Shown one piece after another: positions 15,198 to 22,835 of a stretch of 26,137 nucleotides of DNA; the first letter of the stretch is position 1; each line of letters starts with the position of its first letter. The notes under the pieces are model-generated. The model was not told the DNA's origin and did no database searches. It saw only the letters and a list, made by a program, of their open reading frames with translations. The position numbers and the translations under genes were made by a program. This DNA is from Thermoflexales bacterium. Its GTDB lineage: Bacteria; Chloroflexota; Anaerolineae; B4-G1. The stretch is taken from positions 1-26,137 of the forward strand of contig SKQX01000188.1 in assembly GCA_007118795.1 (NCBI GenBank). Reading direction: 5' to 3'.

Positions 15198-16037
15198 CTA
15201 CCGCCGGCGCTTGCCCCGTCGACGGACGATGTACTTATCCGACGGCTTGCTCGGGCTGCGCGTCTTCTTACCCATGGTCTTCTTCCCCCACGGCGTCTTG
15301 GGGCTGGGCATGCCGATACCGGTACGGCCCTCGCCGCCGCCGTGCGGGTGGTCACGCGGTGACATCACAGAGCCGCGCACCGTCGGTCGCCACCCTCGCC
15401 AGCGCTTGCGACCCGCCTTGCCCAGCTTGATGTGGCCGTGCTCCACGTTGCCCACCTGCCCGATGGTCGCCATACACCCCCGCTGAAACCGGCGAATCTC
15501 GCCGCTAGGCAGGCGAACCGTGACGTACTTCCCTTCCTTGGCGATGACCTGGGCCGACGTCCCCGCCGAACGGGCGATCTGACCGCCCTTTCCCGGGGTC
15601 AGCTCGACGTTGTGCACCATGGTGCCCGTGGGAATGCGCTCCAGCGGGAGCGCATGTCCCACATCGATCTCGGCATCAGTCCCGCTCATCACCCGATCGC
15701 CCACATGCAACCCGAGCGGTGCTATGACATACCGTTTCTCACCGTCGGTATACACCAGGAGGGCGATCCGGGCGGAGCGATTCGGGTCATACTCGATGCT
15801 GTCCACCACGGCGGGAATCCCCGTCTTGTCACGCTTGAAATCGATCAGTCGATACTTCCGCTTGTGCCCGCCACCGCGGTGCCGCACCGTGATACGACCC
15901 TGGACGTTTCGCCCGGCTCGCCTGTGCAACGGTCGCAACAAGCTGCGCTCCGGCTCCGTCCTCGTGATCTCGTCGAACGTCGGATCGGTTCGACCGCGCT
16001 GACCCGGCGACGTCGGGTTATACACTTTCACTGCCAT
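15198..16037 (-). CDS. rplB: 50S ribosomal protein L2
   Basis: L2 is needed for peptidyl transferase activity and subunit joining. The 279-residue protein begins MAVKVYNPTSPGQRG. The HRGGGHKRKYRLIDFKRD region lies near residue 55. The conserved SPRDHPHGGGEGRTGIG segment, whose histidine cluster lies by the peptidyl transferase centre, is near the C-terminus. ATG 16037 is used because it matches the family start and follows the rplW TAG stop codon by one base; the in-frame extension to 16055 has no support. Confidence 0.97.
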   Translation of the reverse strand: MAVKVYNPTSPGQRGRTDPTFDEITRTEPERSLLRPLHRRAGRNVQGRITVRHRGGGHKRKYRLIDFKRDKTGIPAVVDSIEYDPNRSARIALLVYTDGEKRYVIAPLGLHVGDRVMSGTDAEIDVGHALPLERIPTGTMVHNVELTPGKGGQIARSAGTSAQVIAKEGKYVTVRLPSGEIRRFQRGCMATIGQVGNVEHGHIKLGKAGRKRWRGWRPTVRGSVMSPRDHPHGGGEGRTGIGMPSPKTPWGKKTMGKKTRSPSKPSDKYIVRRRGKRRR

Positions 16038-16038
16038 A

Positions 16039-16317
16039 CTAGACTGCTCCCTCAAAGATGTCTATACGCTCGCCTTCAACCAGAGTGACCAGCGCCTTCT
16101 TCCACGGCCCTTTGTACGAGCGCCAGCCCAGCTTCGCGGGCACGATCATCGTGTGGACCTTGTCCACCTGCACTTCATAGATAGACTCAACCGCCTTCTT
16201 GATCTCGATCTTGTTGGCCCTCGGATGGACCTCAAAGGTGTACTTCCCGAGCTCCGATGCCTGGAAGCGCGTCTTCTCCGTATCAACCGGTCGGACGATG
16301 ATCTCGTAAGGATTCAT
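16039..16317 (-). CDS. rplW: 50S ribosomal protein L23
   Basis: L23 sits at the exit tunnel and is the main docking site for trigger factor and SRP. The 92-residue sequence has IIVRPVDTEKTRFQA, then YTFEVHPRANKIEIKKAVE, and a C-terminal VTLVEGERIDIFEG, all characteristic. It lies 7 bases after rplD and one base before rplB. Confidence 0.96.
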   Translation of the reverse strand: MNPYEIIVRPVDTEKTRFQASELGKYTFEVHPRANKIEIKKAVESIYEVQVDKVHTMIVPAKLGWRSYKGPWKKALVTLVEGERIDIFEGAV

Positions 16318-16324
16318 AGCTCAC

Positions 16325-16945
16325 CTACCCTAGAATTCGCTCTACAACCTGCAGCGCGTCCACCGGCATCAGAATCTTGTCGTACGATAACAGATCGCGC
16401 ACATTCAGATAACTGGCATTCAGTATCTTCACCTGGGGCAGGTTCCTGGACGCCCGCTCCACGGTCTGGTCTCGCTCCGGCAGCAGAAGCAGGACACTGC
16501 CATCCACACCCCAGCTCTCCAAAGCCGCCGCCATTGTCCTGGTCTTGGGCGTCTCCATCTTCAGCGAATCCACCACTACGATCTGATCCTCTTGCGCTTT
16601 GGCGGACAGAGCCGCACGCAGCGCCGCCCGGCGCATCTTCCGGGGCATCTTCTTGCTGTAGTCCCGCGGCCTCGGCCCGTGGGCCACCGCACCGCCCACG
16701 AACAGATTGACCCGCCGGCTTCCGTGTCGCGCCCTTCCGGTCCCCTTCTGCCGATACCATTTGGCCGTGGTGCGGTTCACCTCACCCGTAGTCTGGGCCT
16801 TGTGGGTGCCCAGGCGCGCATTGGCCCTCTGCCGCTCAAAGGCCTGGTGCATCAAAGGGACATGGACGGCCGCCTCGAAGATATCGGCCCGCAGTTCGAT
16901 CTCCCCGGCTACCTCGCCCTTCATATCATACATCGGAATATGCAT
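16325..16945 (-). CDS. rplD: 50S ribosomal protein L4
   Basis: L4 extends a loop into the exit tunnel; in E. coli it also represses its own operon. The sequence shows the MYDMKGEVAGEIELRADIF start, the loop region RQKGTGRARHGSRRVNLFVGG, and the C-terminal half with DALQVVERILG at the end. The start is uncertain. ATG 16945 gives a family-like MHIPMYDMKG with GAGG 6 bases upstream and 206 residues. GTG 16957 would overlap the rplC stop codon and add four residues. Confidence 0.95.
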   Translation of the reverse strand: MHIPMYDMKGEVAGEIELRADIFEAAVHVPLMHQAFERQRANARLGTHKAQTTGEVNRTTAKWYRQKGTGRARHGSRRVNLFVGGAVAHGPRPRDYSKKMPRKMRRAALRAALSAKAQEDQIVVVDSLKMETPKTRTMAAALESWGVDGSVLLLLPERDQTVERASRNLPQVKILNASYLNVRDLLSYDKILMPVDALQVVERILG

Positions 16946-16953
16946 CATGAACC

Positions 16954-17610
16954 TCACTCACCGCGCCTCGTGGTCAACTCGCGCGACTTTCGCGCTGGCT
17001 TGACCTCGACGAGTCCGCCCCTGGCGCCCGGCACACTCCCGCTCACCGCCAGCAGGTTCCTTTCGGGGTCCACCAGCTCAACCCGCAGGTTCTGAGCTGT
17101 GACGCGCGCATTCCCCATCCGTCCGGCCATGCGCTGCCCCTTCCAGACTTTCGACGTTCCCGTCGTACCACCGATAGAGCCGGGGGCGCGGTGACGATCC
17201 GACTGCCCGTGGGTCTTGGGGCCACCGGCGAAGCCGTGACGCTTCACACCGCCGGCGAAACCCCGTCCCTTAGACAGGCCGGCCACGTCGACGCGGTCTC
17301 CCACCTCAAACACGTCCGCCAGGACTTTCTGGCCCACTTCGACCTCGTCATCGTCGCCCAGCGGAACCTCCCGCAGATGACGCAACGGCGGCAGGTCATT
17401 CCGACCCAGATGGCCCTTCTCGCCCCCGGTCAACTTTCGAACTTTCACCTCGTCGAAGCCCAGCTGAGCAGCCCGATACCCGTCCCGCTCCACGGTCTTC
17501 ACCTGAGTAACGTAGCAAGGCCCAGCTTCGATGACCGTCACCGGTACTGCCTCGCCTCGCTCGTTGAATATCTGCGTCATACCGACTTTCTTACCCAGTA
17601 TTGCCTTCAC
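16954..17610 (-). CDS. rplC: 50S ribosomal protein L3
   Basis: L3 is an early assembly protein whose loop approaches the peptidyl transferase centre. The 218-residue protein starts MKAILGKKVGMTQIFNERGE. It contains the GLSKGRGFAGGVKRHGFAGG segment and the GSIGGTTGTSKVWKGQRMAG stretch, all family hallmarks. The start is GTG at 17610, with a GGAAGG site 7 bases upstream. It is preceded by the structured 171-base gap after rpsJ, so it may be the first gene under a separate control. Confidence 0.97.
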   Translation of the reverse strand: MKAILGKKVGMTQIFNERGEAVPVTVIEAGPCYVTQVKTVERDGYRAAQLGFDEVKVRKLTGGEKGHLGRNDLPPLRHLREVPLGDDDEVEVGQKVLADVFEVGDRVDVAGLSKGRGFAGGVKRHGFAGGPKTHGQSDRHRAPGSIGGTTGTSKVWKGQRMAGRMGNARVTAQNLRVELVDPERNLLAVSGSVPGARGGLVEVKPARKSRELTTRRGE

Positions 17611-17781
17611 CGTACTACCTTCCTGTTACTCAACTGAAAACCTCCGACGGAGGACTCCCGTTCTCTCACCATCGATCATCAGAGGGCGGCCGCCCTCTCC
17701 CGTGAGAGCAGACGCCACAACCTGGAGGAGGGAGTAAGCACATCGCTCCCTCCTCCATGGTGTCTTCCCCACTCCAGCTCT
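17611..17781 (-). promoter_or_regulatory. Structured rpsJ-rplC spacer, possible leader of rplC
   Basis: This 171-base gap holds three stem-loops in the direction of transcription. The first is a perfect 12-base stem (17723-17734 with 17746-17757, loop of 11). The second is nested: an outer 7-base stem (17663-17669 with 17702-17708) encloses the perfect 18-base palindrome at 17681-17698, and a competing short stem 17695-17699/17704-17708 is possible. The third is CCTCC/GGAGG at 17641-17653, followed by TTTT in the transcript. The ribosome binding site of rplC follows. The competing stems and final T-run resemble an attenuator, but this is inferred from inverted repeats alone. Confidence 0.55.
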
Positions 17782-18093
17782 CTACAGCTTGATCTCGATG
17801 TCTACGCCAGCCGGAAGGTTCAACCGCATCAACGAATCGATGGTCTTATCGTCAGGCTCGATCACGTCGATCAACCGCTTATGCGTGCGGATCTCGAAGT
17901 GCTCGTGTGAGTCCTTGTGAACGAAGGTGGATCGCCGCACCGTGAAACGCTCGTTCTTGGTGGGCAGAGGCACAGGCCCAGCCACCCTCGCCCCGGTGCG
18001 TTCAGCGGCCTCCACGATCCGCTTAGCGGACTCGTCTAGAACCCGATGATCGTATGCTTTGAGCCGGATTCGGATCTTCTGCTGCGTCGCCAT
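17782..18093 (-). CDS. rpsJ: 30S ribosomal protein S10 (NusE)
   Basis: S10 belongs to the small-subunit head and also acts as NusE in transcription antitermination. The 103-residue protein contains KIRIRLKAYDHRVLDESAKR, then VAGPVPLPTKNERFTVRRST and the conserved FEIRTHKRLIDVIEPD segment. It lies only 8 bases after tuf and 171 bases before rplC, so here it travels with the str genes and not directly with the S10 cluster. Confidence 0.97.
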   Translation of the reverse strand: MATQQKIRIRLKAYDHRVLDESAKRIVEAAERTGARVAGPVPLPTKNERFTVRRSTFVHKDSHEHFEIRTHKRLIDVIEPDDKTIDSLMRLNLPAGVDIEIKL

Positions 18094-18101
18094 ACCCTTA
18101 C

Positions 18102-19319
18102 CTAGTCCAGGATCTCGCTCACGGCGCCGGCACCAACCGTTAAGCCACCCTCACGGACGGCGAAGCGGAAGCCCTTCTCCACCGCGACAGGCTCGATCAG
18201 CTTCACCTCCAGGTTGACCCGATCGCCGGGCATCACCATCTCGACACCATCGGGCAAGGTGATCTCTCCGGTCACGTCCAACGTCCGGATATAAAACTGG
18301 GGACGGTACCCGGTGAAGAACGCCTTGTGGCGCCCGCCCTCGTCCTTGCGAAGCACGTAGACCTCGCTCATGAAGTGATCGCGGGGCTCGATGCTGCCCG
18401 GAGCCGCCACCACCTGCCCGCGCTGCAGCTCGTCCCGATCGACACCGCGCAGGAGAAGCCCGGCGTTGTCTCCAGCCACCACGCTCTCGAGCTTCTTGTG
18501 GAACATCTCCATGTCGGTGACGACGGTCTTGATGGGATCCTCTCGAAGCCCGATGATCTCCACGTCGGTCATGGGCTTCATCGAACCCCGCTCCACACGC
18601 CCGGTGACGACCGTCCCGCGGCCCTTGATCGAGAAGATGTCCTCGATGGGCATCAGGAAGGGCTTGTCCTCATCTCGCTCAGGCGTCGGGATGTAGTCAT
18701 CGATGGCACGCATCAACTCCCAGATCGACTCGTACTCAGGAGCATCCGGGTCAGTGTTCTCGCTCTGCAGAGCATTAAGAGCACTACCCTGGACAATGGG
18801 AATCTCATCCCCCGGGAAGCCGTAGCCATCCAGAAGCTCACGGGTCTCCAGCTCGACCAGCTCCAGCAGCTCCGGATCCTCCATCAGATCTGCCTTGTTC
18901 AAGAAGACGACGATGGCGGGCACGTCTACCTGGCGGGCCAGAAGCACGTGCTCCCGCGTCTGAGGCATGGGCCCATCCGCCGCCGAGATGACCAGAATGG
19001 CCCCGTCCATCTGCGCGGCGCCGGTGATCATATTCTTGATGTAGTCGCGGTGTCCGGGGCAGTCGATGTGCGCATAGTGCCGGTTCTCCGTCTCGTACTC
19101 CACGTGAGCAATGGCCACCGTCAAGATCTTCGTCGCATCGCGGCGGAACATCTTGGCATCGGCCTTTGCCACCTGATCGTACTCTTTGAACTCAGCAAGA
19201 CCCTTCAGGGACAGAACCTTCGTCATTGCCGCGGTGAGCGTGGTCTTACCGTGGTCGATATGACCAATGGTGCCGACGTTCACATGGGGCTTCTCGCGTT
19301 CAAAAACCTCTTTCGCCAT
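18102..19319 (-). CDS. tuf: Elongation factor Tu with divergent switch I
   Basis: EF-Tu delivers aminoacyl-tRNA to the ribosome with GTP hydrolysis. The 405 residues keep the P-loop GHIDHGKT (19-26), DCPGH (86-90), NKAD (141-144), GSAL (178-181), and domains 2 and 3 ending GGLTVGAGAVSEILD. Residues 50-71, where EF-Tu normally reads APEEKARGITINTS before HVEYET, instead read AKADAKMFRRDATKILTVAI. That is about five residues longer and lacks RGITI, although T67 aligns with the magnesium-binding threonine. R91 replaces the usual alanine after CPGH. The reading frame is unbroken and neighbouring segments are normal. It lies 36 bases after fusA and 8 before rpsJ, the usual place for the main tuf gene. 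Confidence 0.93.
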   Translation of the reverse strand: MAKEVFEREKPHVNVGTIGHIDHGKTTLTAAMTKVLSLKGLAEFKEYDQVAKADAKMFRRDATKILTVAIAHVEYETENRHYAHIDCPGHRDYIKNMITGAAQMDGAILVISAADGPMPQTREHVLLARQVDVPAIVVFLNKADLMEDPELLELVELETRELLDGYGFPGDEIPIVQGSALNALQSENTDPDAPEYESIWELMRAIDDYIPTPERDEDKPFLMPIEDIFSIKGRGTVVTGRVERGSMKPMTDVEIIGLREDPIKTVVTDMEMFHKKLESVVAGDNAGLLLRGVDRDELQRGQVVAAPGSIEPRDHFMSEVYVLRKDEGGRHKAFFTGYRPQFYIRTLDVTGEITLPDGVEMVMPGDRVNLEVKLIEPVAVEKGFRFAVREGGLTVGAGAVSEILD

Positions 19320-19355
19320 TTCTCACTCCTTTTCGGATGTTGTCACTGATGATGC

Positions 19356-21434
19356 TTACCAGCCTCCGCCCTCGATGATAGCGTGCATTCTCTGCTGGTC
19401 TACTTCCGCATACCGGTCGAACTCCATTGTAAACATCCCCCGCCCCTGGCTCAGGCTGCGCAGCATCGTCGCGTACCCAAACATCTTGGCCAGCGGAACG
19501 AAGGCCCGTATCGCTCGTAGCCCCTCGGACCGAGAGGACATCTTCCTGATCTCTGCCCCCCGAGCGTTCAAATCCGACATCACGTCGCCGGTGTACTCCT
19601 CCGGCGTCACCACCTCCAAGTCCATCAACGGCTCCAGGACCACTGGTTCTGCTCTTTCTACCGCTTCGTTGAAGGCTTTGGTGCCAGCCACTTTGAACGC
19701 CAACTCCGAAGCCGTCTCTTCCAAATACCTGGCCCCGATGAAGCGCACCTTCACGTCGATCATCGCGTAACCGACCAGTACGCCGCTCTCCATGGCCTCC
19801 CGACACCCCTGCTTCACCGCGTCCACCAGGTGATCAGGCAGCGATTCCTCGGGGAGCTCATTCTCGAACACGAATCCCTCCCCAGCCGGCGCCGGGCTCA
19901 CTTCCAGCTGGACGCGAGCAAAATGCGGGCGCCCTCCCGTCTCGCGATTGAAAAGCGCTTGCGCCTCCGCCGGCTCCGTGATGGTCTCACGATAGCTGAC
20001 GCGGGGGCGACTGACACGACCCTCGACCCCAAACTCCCTCTTGAGCCGATCGGTGAGGATCTCCAGATGCAGCTCCCCCATCCCAGAGATGAGGGTCTGC
20101 CCCGTCTCACCATCCGTGCTGACCACGAAGGTGGGATCCTCCTCGGCCAACCGTCGGAGGCCCTCACTCAACCGCTCCTCATCGGCCGCCGACCGCGGCT
20201 CAACAGCCACCGAGATCACCGGTTCCGGAAACGAAATAGACTCCAGGATTATGGGAGCACTGGGCCCACACAGGGTGTCGCCGGTGAACGTGTGCTTCAG
20301 CCCCGGCGCCGCACCGATGTCCCCAGCGCGCAAGCTATCGATCTCCTCGCGCCGGTCGGCGAACATGCGGAGCAGCTTCCCCACCCGCTCCTTCCGCTCT
20401 TTGGTGGTGTTCGCCACCCGGGTCCCGGTCTCGATCGCCCCGGAGTAGACCCGAAAAAAGGCCAAGCGCCCCACGTAAGGATCCGTGGCGATTTTGAAGA
20501 CCAGGGCCGCTAACGGCGCTTCTGGATCGGCCGGCCGACTCTCCATCGCGTCTGTATAGGGGTTGATCCCCTGAACGGCCGGGACATCGGTAGGCGCCGG
20601 CAGATAGTCCACCACGGCGTCCAGGAGGGGCTGGATCCCCTTATTGCGCAGCGCTGAGCCGCACAACACCGGCTGCAGCTTCCCCGAGAGCGTGGCCCGC
20701 CGTAGGGCGCCCCGCAGTTGGGCCCCCGAGGGCTCCTCGCCCTCCAGGTAGAGCATCATCAACTCATCGTCGGTCTCGATGATCTGCTCGATGGCGCGCT
20801 CCCGAGCGGCCCCGGCAATATCCTCCAACTCCCGGGGGATATCGATCCTCTGAGGTTCGGCACCCAATCTACCGGTCCAAACCACGGCCTGCATATCGAG
20901 AAGATCCACCACGCCGCGGAACTCATCCTCACGACCGATGGGCCATTGAACCGGTACCGGGTTGGAGACTAGCCGCTCGCGGATGGTCTCTACAGCGCGC
21001 TCGAAGTCAGCGCCCAGCCGATCCATCTTGTTCACGAAGGCGACCAACGGGACGCCAAACCGCTGCGCCTGGCGCCACACCGTCTCGGACTGAGGCTCCA
21101 CGCCGGCCATCCCGTCGAAGACGACGACGCCGCCGTCCAACACCCGCAAGCTACGTTGGACCTCGGCGGTGAAATCGATGTGTCCCGGCGTATCGACGAT
21201 GTTGATCTGATGATCCCTCCAGAAGCAGGTGACAGCAGCGGCGGTGATGGTGATCCCTCTCTCTCGCTCCTGGGCCATCCAATCCGTCACCGTCGTCCCC
21301 TCATCCACGCCCCCCATGCGATGGGTACGGCCGGTGTAGAAGAGGATATGCTCCGTGGTGGTCGTCTTGCCCGCGTCGATATGGGCGATGATGCCGATAT
21401 TTCGAATGCGGTCCAGCGAGTGACCTTTCATCAT
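19356..21434 (-). CDS. fusA: Elongation factor G
   Basis: EF-G drives translocation of tRNA and mRNA and also helps recycle ribosomes. The 692-residue protein has a P-loop AHIDAGKTT (17-25), a canonical switch I with RGITIT (59-64), DTPGH (81-85) and NKMD (135-138). The C-terminal RSLSQGRGMFTMEFDRYAEV belongs to domain V. The length is as expected for a bacterial EF-G. Two adjacent ATG codons (21434, 21431) could both be used. The gap to rpsG upstream is 82 bases without clear structure. Confidence 0.98.
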   Translation of the reverse strand: MMKGHSLDRIRNIGIIAHIDAGKTTTTEHILFYTGRTHRMGGVDEGTTVTDWMAQERERGITITAAAVTCFWRDHQINIVDTPGHIDFTAEVQRSLRVLDGGVVVFDGMAGVEPQSETVWRQAQRFGVPLVAFVNKMDRLGADFERAVETIRERLVSNPVPVQWPIGREDEFRGVVDLLDMQAVVWTGRLGAEPQRIDIPRELEDIAGAARERAIEQIIETDDELMMLYLEGEEPSGAQLRGALRRATLSGKLQPVLCGSALRNKGIQPLLDAVVDYLPAPTDVPAVQGINPYTDAMESRPADPEAPLAALVFKIATDPYVGRLAFFRVYSGAIETGTRVANTTKERKERVGKLLRMFADRREEIDSLRAGDIGAAPGLKHTFTGDTLCGPSAPIILESISFPEPVISVAVEPRSAADEERLSEGLRRLAEEDPTFVVSTDGETGQTLISGMGELHLEILTDRLKREFGVEGRVSRPRVSYRETITEPAEAQALFNRETGGRPHFARVQLEVSPAPAGEGFVFENELPEESLPDHLVDAVKQGCREAMESGVLVGYAMIDVKVRFIGARYLEETASELAFKVAGTKAFNEAVERAEPVVLEPLMDLEVVTPEEYTGDVMSDLNARGAEIRKMSSRSEGLRAIRAFVPLAKMFGYATMLRSLSQGRGMFTMEFDRYAEVDQQRMHAIIEGGGW

Positions 21435-21516
21435 AGCCTACTTTTCATCCTGCAATCTTCACTCGCTCTTCCCGGACCGCGACTCTTGTAAACGTGCTAT
21501 TCCTAAGAATGCTTGA

Positions 21517-21987
21517 TCACCAACGATAATGGGCAAAGGCACGGTTGGCCTGGGCCATCCGGTGCATCTCATCCTTCTTCCGGTACGCTGCGCCCGTCTC
21601 ATCAGCTGCATCCATCAACTCGGCGGCGAGCTTCTCCGCCATGGAATGACCCGGGCGGTTCCGAGCCGCATCGAGCAGCCAGCGCATAGCCAGGCTGGCC
21701 TGTCGGCTGCGCGGCACCTCCACTGGAATCTGATAGGTCGATCCACCCACCCGGCGGGGCTTCACCTCGAGCGAAGGCCTGAGGTTCTTCATGGCCTGCT
21801 CCAGGACCTCCACGGGAGGTTTGCCGGTTCGCTCGGCGATGCGGTCGAGCGTCTCATACATAATCCCTTGGGCGACGCTCTTCTTCCCCCCCATCATGAT
21901 CCTGTTGATGAGATCGGAGACCAGCAAGCTGTTATAGCGTACGTCCGGCTGCAGTTCCTGCTTAGGTGGTGTGTATTTTCGAGGCAT
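21517..21987 (-). CDS. rpsG: 30S ribosomal protein S7
   Basis: S7 starts assembly of the small-subunit head and lies near the E and P sites. The 156-residue protein has PDVRYNSLLVSDLINRIMMGGKKSVAQ split near residue 28, the RRVGGSTYQIPVEVPRSRQ beta hairpin (near 80-100), and the end KKDEMHRMAQANRAFAHYRW. It lies 14 bases after rpsL. In E. coli S7 represses this operon from the rpsL-rpsG junction, but here that junction is too short to show obvious structure. Confidence 0.97.
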   Translation of the reverse strand: MPRKYTPPKQELQPDVRYNSLLVSDLINRIMMGGKKSVAQGIMYETLDRIAERTGKPPVEVLEQAMKNLRPSLEVKPRRVGGSTYQIPVEVPRSRQASLAMRWLLDAARNRPGHSMAEKLAAELMDAADETGAAYRKKDEMHRMAQANRAFAHYRW

Positions 21988-22001
21988 AATGACCCTTCAC
22001 C

Positions 22002-22418
22002 CTAATCCGGCTTCTTGGCGCCGTACTTGGACCGCTGCTGATTGCGCCCTTCCACGCCCTGGGAATCGAGAACGCCACGGACGATGTGGTAGCGCACACC
22101 CGGCAAGTCCTTCACTCGTCCCCCGCGGACCAGAACCACGGAGTGCTCCTGCAGCGAGTGTCCCTCGCCCGGGATATAGGCCGTCACCTCGATCCCATTG
22201 GTCAACCGCACACGGGCGATCTTCCGCAGCGCCGAATTCGGCTTCTTAGGCGTCATCGTGCGCACCTGGGTGCACACCCCGCGCTTCTGAGGCGCACCAC
22301 CGGGCTGCTTCGACCGCTCCTGCTTGAGCGAGTTGAAGCGGTAATGAAGGGCAGGCGCCTTGTCCTTCCCCTCCTTTACCTCTCGTCCTTTGCGAACCAA
22401 CTGATTAATTGTGGGCAC
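22002..22418 (-). CDS. rpsL: 30S ribosomal protein S12 with internal loop insertion
   Basis: S12 monitors codon-anticodon pairing at the decoding centre. The start is GTG at 22418, with GGAGG 6 bases upstream, giving MPTINQLVRKGR and 138 residues. An in-frame extension to 22490 would read through the attenuator hairpin and is rejected. TPKKPNSALRK (56-66) keeps lysines K58 and K59, associated with streptomycin sensitivity, and KDLPGVRYH is intact. Between PAL and QKRGVC the protein carries 19 residues (about 25-43) where E. coli and Thermus have four. The C-terminal SKYGAKKPD is normal. Confidence 0.96.
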   Translation of the reverse strand: MPTINQLVRKGREVKEGKDKAPALHYRFNSLKQERSKQPGGAPQKRGVCTQVRTMTPKKPNSALRKIARVRLTNGIEVTAYIPGEGHSLQEHSVVLVRGGRVKDLPGVRYHIVRGVLDSQGVEGRNQQRSKYGAKKPD

Positions 22419-22479
22419 CTCTATCCTCCATCCCCTCGTCCTGCTCGTACCCCTAAAAAGACTCTTTGCAGATTCATAG

Positions 22480-22508
22480 AAAAAGGCCATCCACCCGTAT
22501 CGATGGCC
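22480..22508 (-). terminator. Intrinsic terminator or attenuator in the rpsL leader
   Basis: In the minus-strand transcript a perfect 7-base stem, GGCCATC (22508-22502) with GATGGCC (22491-22485), and a 10-base loop are followed directly by TTTTT (22484-22480). This is a textbook factor-independent terminator shape. It lies about 65 bases downstream of the predicted start of transcription and 61 bases before the rpsL GTG. That position suggests either attenuation of the str genes or a stop for transcripts arriving from rpoB. Confidence 0.75.
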
Positions 22509-22540
22509 CTCTCCCGATCAACCGTCTTTCAAACTACTCA

Positions 22541-22565
22541 GGCAGCGGGGTCATAAGCCGCTGCC
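22541..22565 (-). other. 5' hairpin of the rpsL leader RNA
   Basis: GGCAGCGG (22565-22558 in the transcript) and CCGCTGCC (22548-22541) form a perfect 8-base stem with a 9-base loop. The stem begins about ten bases after the likely transcription start of the promoter at 22582-22609. Together with the terminator hairpin at 22480-22508 it gives a two-domain leader typical of cis-regulatory RNAs. Confidence 0.6.
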
Positions 22566-22581
22566 CTTCCAGCGAGCACAT

Positions 22582-22609
22582 ATTTTACCACAAACCCGCG
22601 GGAAGTCAA
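22582..22609 (-). promoter_or_regulatory. Predicted housekeeping promoter for rpsL and the str genes
   Basis: On the minus strand TTGACT (22609-22604) is separated by 16 bases from TAAAAT (22587-22582). A TGG triplet immediately before the -10 box gives an extended -10 (TGn) match. The fit to sigma-70-type consensus is close and the A/T-rich box stands out in this GC-rich region. Transcription would start near 22575, just ahead of the leader hairpins. Confidence 0.68.
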
Positions 22610-22650
22610 ATCACCGTCTCGAGACAAGTAGAGCCTTATCATTCTCGCCG

Positions 22651-22754
22651 TTGAGGTGACCGGCCCTCCCTTCAAAATCTCGGAGACCGAATCGGACGCT
22701 TTCTTAAGCCAATCCGGGCCATCGTGCTGCCCTCCCCAGGGCCGGTCACCTTGG
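22651..22754 (-). other. Candidate structured RNA between rpoB and the rpsL promoter
   Basis: GGTGACCGGCCCT and its exact reverse complement (22655-22667 and 22738-22750) form a 13-base stem, extended to 14 by an A-T pair (22654-22751). The 70-base interior holds further small hairpins: TCGG/CCGA with a 3-base loop (22680-22690), and CGGA/TCCG (22693-22696 with 22713-22716) enclosing GCTT/AAGC (22698-22701 with 22706-22709). A weaker GGC/GCC stem lies at 22717-22731. The result is a closed multibranch shape like those of regulatory RNAs. No T-run follows, so it is not an intrinsic terminator. Confidence 0.5.
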
Positions 22755-22810
22755 CCACAGAAGAAATCCTTGTCTTGACAAGAGTTTCAAGGCCTACCGC
22801 TCCTGCGCGC

Positions 22811-22835
22811 CTGCCCGCCCGTCGCCGGCGGGCAG
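22811..22835 (-). other. GC-rich hairpin just after rpoB
   Basis: CTGCCCGCC (22835-22827 in the transcript) and GGCGGGCAG (22819-22811) form a perfect 9-base stem with a 7-base loop, beginning 6 bases after the rpoB stop codon. No T-run follows, so it would not be a classical terminator. It could protect the 3' end of rpoB mRNA or form part of a processed or Rho-dependent end. Confidence 0.55.

Noticed and set aside
19107..19172. A pair of frameshifts hiding a normal RGITI in EF-Tu
   Set aside because: Reading the minus strand in the other frames of this segment does not restore the canonical sequence, and the flanking frame is intact, so the divergence is read as genuine unless the raw reads show otherwise.
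22769..22782. Plus-strand TTGACA near 22775 as a promoter
   Set aside because: It is part of the palindrome CTTGTCTTGACAAG, has no -10 partner at suitable spacing, and would transcribe antisense into rpoB.
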